10,281 nt of DNA, taken from contig JAJYBT010000036.1 in assembly GCA_021778875.1 (NCBI GenBank), positions 1 to 10,281 on the forward strand, given 5' to 3'. A program made the translations under genes and the position numbers. This DNA comes from Acidobacteriota bacterium. GTDB lineage: Bacteria; Acidobacteriota; Terriglobia; Terriglobales; Acidobacteriaceae. This document shows positions 7,105-10,281 of this stretch, in pieces (positions within the stretch are counted from its first letter, which is position 1; each line of letters opens with the position of its first letter). The notes beneath the pieces are model-generated. The model saw nothing but the letters and a program-made list of their open reading frames with translations, searched no databases and was not told the DNA's origin.

Positions 7105-8268
7105 TCAATGCGCGGCGGCAATCCCGCTGGCCTGGACAGGGTCAGTGCCGGTGGTAGCTGAAATGACCGGGTTGAGATAGCCGGGGTTGGTCGTGTCGAA
7201 AACGTATCCCAACAGGTCAGGGTTCCCATCGTAATTCACAGTAAACACGAAGTTGCCGGTGTTGTCCTCGGCCAGCGCAACCGGGTGCGTCCCCGCGTTG
7301 AAGGTCTTGCCCAGAGCCGTCAGCGCATAGGCGGTGTTGGCTGTCGAAATGGAAAAACCGCCAATCACGCCCGTGGAGCCGCTGCTCGTCTGGCGGTTGA
7401 CCGCGTAGACAAAATCGCCGGTCGAGATGGGCAGGATCGAGTAGGGAGCCAGTCCGGCGCTTGGATACGGCGAACTGGGAAGCTCCTTCATCGTGCTGTA
7501 GTTGAAGGCGCGTATCCCGCCCGAGTTCGACCCGGAAACGGCGACGGTCTCGCCGATGTAAAAGAGCCGGTCATAGGGGTCCACAGCCACTGAGAGCGCC
7601 GCGCCGCCCGTGTTCTTCACCGCGATATTGCTGACCGCGCCCAGCGGATTGGTGTTTGCGGAGTTGAAGGGGATGACCGCCGTACCGCCTGTGCCCATCG
7701 CCACAAAAACCTCGGTATTGTCTGGCGAAAGGGTCATCTGCTGCACAGTGATGGAGGGCAGAATGGCGAACTGCTCGGTGATCGAGGTAACTACGCCGGT
7801 GGACGAGTTGATGGGGACTGCGTAGACGTAGGGCTGGCCGGAGATGGTATCCACAAGCCAGGAATTGGTCGCGTCCACCTGCATGCTGGCGGCTTGGTCG
7901 CTGGAGATGGGGTTCTGCGCATTGCCCAGCGTGAGCTGGCCGTTCGAGGCGATGGTATACAGATAAATGCCGTTGGTGGTGCTCACATAGAGAAAGTTGT
8001 TATTGGGCGCGACGGTGATGGCAAACGGCGGGGCGAGCAGCGCAAAGGGACTTCCCGGCACGGCGGTGATTGTGCCCGCGTTGACGTAGTAGCCGGCAAT
8101 CTGGCTCGTCAGCACGTTCATCACATAGAAGATGCCGCTGGACTCGGTGGTTGTGCCGGTACCGCCGCCTCCTCCGCTATTCGTGTAGGGGTTCTGCCAG
8201 AAGTTCTTGCATCCGGCCACCAGCGGCAGAGCCATCAGCGCGAGCCTTGCCCACTTGCCCATCGTCAT
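7105..8268 (-). CDS. beta-propeller lipoprotein (lactonase-like / YVTN-type)
   Basis: 387 residues. The signal sequence ends in LVAGC with lipidation expected at C20. A Gly/Thr/Ser-rich linker (31-44) tethers the domain. The rest is a series of propeller-type blades, visible as repeats such as FLYVSTTNGIYLYTIASNG (92-110), EVFVAMGTGG (186-195), YDRLFYIGETVAV (232-244), GDFVYAVNRQ (284-293) and GNFVFTVNYDG (338-348), each followed by a strand. The pattern 'xFLYV...I..Y.I...G.L' is that of the lactonase/YncE-like propellers common in acidobacteria, mostly of unknown function; enzyme activity is not shown. The frame is open to 8634, but the ATG at 8268 has GGAGGAG at 8274-8280 and starts a clean lipoprotein signal, so longer starts are rejected. 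An ATG two codons later (8262) is possible. Confidence 0.88.
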   Translation of the reverse strand: MTMGKWARLALMALPLVAGCKNFWQNPYTNSGGGGGTGTTTESSGIFYVMNVLTSQIAGYYVNAGTITAVPGSPFALLAPPFAITVAPNNNFLYVSTTNGIYLYTIASNGQLTLGNAQNPISSDQAASMQVDATNSWLVDTISGQPYVYAVPINSSTGVVTSITEQFAILPSITVQQMTLSPDNTEVFVAMGTGGTAVIPFNSANTNPLGAVSNIAVKNTGGAALSVAVDPYDRLFYIGETVAVSGSNSGGIRAFNYSTMKELPSSPYPSAGLAPYSILPISTGDFVYAVNRQTSSGSTGVIGGFSISTANTAYALTALGKTFNAGTHPVALAEDNTGNFVFTVNYDGNPDLLGYVFDTTNPGYLNPVISATTGTDPVQASGIAAAH

Positions 8269-8273
8269 TGCCG

Positions 8274-8280
8274 CTCCTCC
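8274..8280 (-). promoter_or_regulatory. Shine-Dalgarno sequence of propeller lipoprotein gene
   Basis: GGAGGAG on the minus strand, 5 nt before the ATG at 8268 and 11 nt before the ATG at 8262. It is what decides the start within a frame open for 366 bp further upstream. Confidence 0.75.
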
Positions 8281-8372
8281 GCCTTGAACTCGTTCGCGGT
8301 AGTCGTACTCCAGACACAAGCCTACCGCCTGCGGGCCGGCCGCGTCCTGCAGCGAAAGACGCCGCCAGGGCG

Positions 8373-8401
8373 AAAATCGCTTGCGCCGCGCTGTCGCAAG
8401 C
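8373..8401 (-). terminator. intrinsic terminator-like hairpin after DUF2203 gene
   Basis: On the minus strand GCTTGCG and CGCAAGC form a perfect 7-bp stem (8395-8401 with 8379-8385) around a 9-nt loop, followed within two bases by TTTT (8373-8376). It lies 70 bp after the DUF2203 stop and 105 bp before the propeller start. It is the best intrinsic-terminator candidate in the window and suggests that the propeller gene has its own promoter between 8269 and 8372. Confidence 0.5.
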
Positions 8402-8470
8402 CCGCGCGCGTCTGGCAATTGTGCCTCCGCGTGGATGCGGCAAAGGTGCTCACAGCGATTTGGCTGCGCT

Positions 8471-8911
8471 TCAGTTCGGCCGTTTGGTGGAGTTCGACCG
8501 GCGGCGAAATCGCTCATCGACCGGCTGGCGACCTTTGAAGCCCGACTCAACCGTGTGCCAGTGGTCGATGGATGTCTCGCCCATACGCCAGCACAGCAGG
8601 ACGACCTCATCATCGACGCGGCAGGGAAAATCAAGCAGCCCGGATTCCAGGTCTTTCACCTGCACGCCGATGGCGTCGATTTCAGCCACGGTCTCGCGCA
8701 CACGCTGCAACTGGGCTTCGCCGTCCGCCCGGATCTTTGCCACTTTGGCCACGTCTACACGCATGCCGCCTGCGAGGTAAATGCGCTGGGACAGGTCGGA
8801 TATGTCCGACTCCGCCTGTTCTGCTGAGCGCTTGCCTTCCACCGCGCGCTTCAGCAGCGACTCCAGCACCGGCAATAAAGATTGCGCTTCGTCCAAGGTG
8901 AAAGTCTTCAT
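8471..8911 (-). CDS. DUF2203 domain-containing protein
   Basis: 146 residues. The N-terminus MKTFTLDEAQSLLPVLESLL is the typical DUF2203 opening. Two long charged helices (about 7-38 and 54-82) probably form a coiled-coil hairpin. The conserved core follows: GVQVKDLESGLLDFP (82-96), VVLLCWRMGE (103-112), IDHWH (115-119) and GFKGRQP (124-130). The length is normal for the family, with a short basic tail (RFRRRSNSTKRPN). No signal peptide or membrane segment is seen, so it should be cytoplasmic. The function of the family is not known; the invariant Asp, Trp and His residues near the C-terminus could form a binding site, but this is only inferred. The ATG at 8911 has AAGGA at 8920-8924, 8 nt upstream. 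It lies 124 bp downstream of nadA on the same strand; the gap is AT-rich and may hold its own promoter. Confidence 0.88.
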   Translation of the reverse strand: MKTFTLDEAQSLLPVLESLLKRAVEGKRSAEQAESDISDLSQRIYLAGGMRVDVAKVAKIRADGEAQLQRVRETVAEIDAIGVQVKDLESGLLDFPCRVDDEVVLLCWRMGETSIDHWHTVESGFKGRQPVDERFRRRSNSTKRPN

Positions 8912-9035
8912 GGGGAAAATCCTTGGTTACTACAATACAACGTAATTTTGGGAAAATGGTTGTGGGTAAATAGCCTGAATTCAGTTTCTGCTGCCGGAAC
9001 GCCGGCCGTCCGTCCCCAGCGGCCACCCGTGACTC
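8912..9035 (-). promoter_or_regulatory. AT-rich gap between nadA and DUF2203, possible promoter and nadA 3' hairpin
   Basis: 8925-8972 is distinctly A/T-rich compared with its surroundings, as expected of a promoter, but no -35/-10 pair with good spacing stands out. CTGAATTCAG at 8975-8984 is a perfect 10-bp palindrome. Nearer nadA, GCCGG (8993-8997) and CCGGC (9002-9006) make a 5-bp stem with an AACG loop, a weak terminator candidate without a T run. The DUF2203 ribosome binding site is at 8920-8924. Confidence 0.4.
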
Positions 9036-10169
9036 CTATTTCACTTCCAGCATTCGGTCCAGAGCCACGCGCGCCCATTGCTTCACGCTGCTCCTGACCT
9101 TGATGTGGTTGACCACGCGGCCTTCGACCAGGTTTTCAAGCGCCCAGGCCAGGTGCTGCGGGCTGATGCGGTACATCGTGGTGCACAGGCAGCCGGTGTC
9201 GTCCAGGGTGATGACGTGTTTGCCCTGCGCGGCTGCGCAGCGGGCCATGCGGTTGACCAGGTGAATCTCAGTGCCCACGGCAAAGACGGAACCCGCGGGC
9301 GCCTGGTCAACCAGCGCGATCAGCCGCTCGGTGGAGCCGAGCCCGTCGGCCTTCTGGCAGACCTCCCAGCGGCACTCGGGATGCACAATGACCTGGATGC
9401 CTGGATGCTTTGCGCGCACCTCATCCACATGGCTGGGCAGGAAGCGTTGATGCACCGCGCAGTGTCCCTTCCACAGCAGCACGCGGCTGGCGGCGAGACT
9501 GTCCCGGGTCTGGCCGCCCTGGAGCGCCCACGGGTCCCACACCAGCATTGCGTCCAGCGGAATCCCCATGGCATAGCCGGTGTTGCGGCCCAGGTGCTGA
9601 TCGGGCAGGAAAAGAATGCGCTTGCCGCGGGCAAAGGCCCAGCGAAAGGCCGCGCCCGCATTGGACGACGTGCAGACCAGCCCGCCGCGCTCGCCGCAGA
9701 AGGCCTTGATGGCGGCGTTTGAATTCATATACGTCAGGGGAATGGTTTCTTCGGCCAGCCCTGCGCGCTCCAGCACCTCCCAGCAGTCTTCCACCTGCGA
9801 AATCTCAGCCATGTCGGCCATGGAGCAGCCGGCGTTCAGGTCCGGCAGGATGACCTGCTGCCCGTCGCGGCCCAGGATGTCCGCGCTTTCAGCCATGAAG
9901 TGAACGCCGCAGAAGACGATGTATTGCGCGTCCGTCTCCGCCGCGGCCTTTGAGAGCTTGTAGCTGTCGCCGGTAAAGTCGGCAAAGCGGATGACTTCGT
10001 CGCGCTGGTAGTGGTGGCCCAGCAGAATCGTGCTCGCGCCGAGCCGGGCCCGCGCCTCTGCAATGCGCGCATCCATCGAGTGGTCGGGGAGCGACAGGTA
10101 GTGATCGAGGCTGCAACTGGCGCCGGTTTCCGTTGCGCCCGCCGGGGCTTCTTCAAGAATCTGGTTCAT
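9036..10169 (-). CDS. nadA: quinolinate synthase A
   Basis: 377 residues. It condenses iminoaspartate with dihydroxyacetone phosphate to give quinolinate in de novo NAD synthesis, using a [4Fe-4S] cluster. Family motifs in order: LLGHHYQRDEVIRFADFTGDS (49-69), FCGVHFMAESADIL (86-99), PDLNAGCSMADM (109-120), TYMNSNAAIKA (146-156), CTSSNA (166-171), FLPDQHLGRN (187-196), HPECRWEV (263-270) and DDTGCLCTTMYR (323-334). The likely cluster ligands are C115, C266 and C327 or C329, at the three places where NadA proteins keep cysteine. All three parts of the pseudo-threefold fold are present, so the enzyme looks intact. The ATG at 10169 follows GGAG (10174-10177), and an in-frame TGA at 10182-10184 excludes an earlier start. 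No nadB or nadC is seen beside it, so the iminoaspartate source is encoded elsewhere or just outside the window. Confidence 0.97.
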   Translation of the reverse strand: MNQILEEAPAGATETGASCSLDHYLSLPDHSMDARIAEARARLGASTILLGHHYQRDEVIRFADFTGDSYKLSKAAAETDAQYIVFCGVHFMAESADILGRDGQQVILPDLNAGCSMADMAEISQVEDCWEVLERAGLAEETIPLTYMNSNAAIKAFCGERGGLVCTSSNAGAAFRWAFARGKRILFLPDQHLGRNTGYAMGIPLDAMLVWDPWALQGGQTRDSLAASRVLLWKGHCAVHQRFLPSHVDEVRAKHPGIQVIVHPECRWEVCQKADGLGSTERLIALVDQAPAGSVFAVGTEIHLVNRMARCAAAQGKHVITLDDTGCLCTTMYRISPQHLAWALENLVEGRVVNHIKVRSSVKQWARVALDRMLEVK

Positions 10170-10281
10170 GGCACTCCGCCTTCAGCCCAGCCTGTCCCTC
10201 GTGGGAATGGCGGGCGGGGATGTTGAAAGCTGTCCGGGCCGCAGTGGATGCGCTCTCTTGTCCCGGCCAAAATGGATCCGA
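10170..10281 (-). other. region upstream of nadA at window edge
   Basis: 112 bp without a recognisable gene. It should hold the nadA promoter, but no clear hexamer pair is seen. One minus-strand frame is open from the edge and would end inside nadA at TGA, and another ends at 10182. Either could be the tail of a gene outside the window, but neither piece is recognisable. Confidence 0.3.

Noticed and set aside
8269..8634. Upstream extension of the propeller gene frame to 8634
   Set aside because: The extension overlaps the DUF2203 gene and places the lipoprotein signal inside the protein; a strong ribosome binding site precedes the ATG at 8268.
8922..8945. Possible BlaI/MecI-type operator (TACTACA half-site) upstream of DUF2203
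   Set aside because: Only one half-site is present; the mirrored TGTAGTA half is missing, and no BlaI-family gene is nearby in the window.
1..10281. Signs of a mobile element, phage or defence island
   Set aside because: No transposase, integrase, tRNA, direct repeat pair or toxin-antitoxin gene was seen. Codon and base use look uniform apart from short promoter regions.

Overview
The window is GC-rich chromosomal DNA carrying eight protein-coding genes, one of them cut by the left edge. The organism is most likely an acidobacterium (Acidobacteriota, Terriglobia-like). This rests on gene-family content: a DUF4136 secreted protein, a lipoprotein beta-propeller of the lactonase-like type, a DUF2203 protein, and a fused type I 3-dehydroquinate dehydratase/shikimate dehydrogenase. 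It is an inference from families, not from a marker gene. No rRNA, tRNA, CRISPR, insertion sequence, integrase or phage gene was seen.

Layout. Minus strand 1-1155: a truncated secreted FG-GAP/VCBS protein (1-297) lies downstream of a classical short-chain dehydrogenase (355-1155). A 309-bp divergent gap (1156-1464) precedes a secreted DUF4136 protein on the plus strand (1465-2028), which carries a Gly/Trp-rich insert encoded by a G-run tract. It converges on an M3 metallopeptidase (minus, 2160-4184) across a gap with two hairpins. The peptidase is divergent from aroDE (plus, 4305-5876). The aroDE stop codon interlocks with that of a minus-strand SH3-domain lipoprotein (5873-7024). Further minus-strand genes follow: a beta-propeller lipoprotein (7105-8268), a DUF2203 protein (8471-8911) and quinolinate synthase NadA (9036-10169).

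Function. Two genes are core metabolism: aroDE supplies steps 3 and 4 of the shikimate pathway, and nadA makes quinolinate for NAD. The M3 peptidase is a cytoplasmic oligopeptide recycler. Four products (FG-GAP, DUF4136, SH3 and propeller proteins) carry export signals and act in the envelope or outside. The genes do not form one pathway, and I found no convincing defence, secretion or biosynthetic system. The points most worth checking are the G-quadruplex-capable tract in the DUF4136 gene, the aroDE leader (hairpin, promoter-like boxes and uncertain start), and the interlocked aroDE/SH3 stops.
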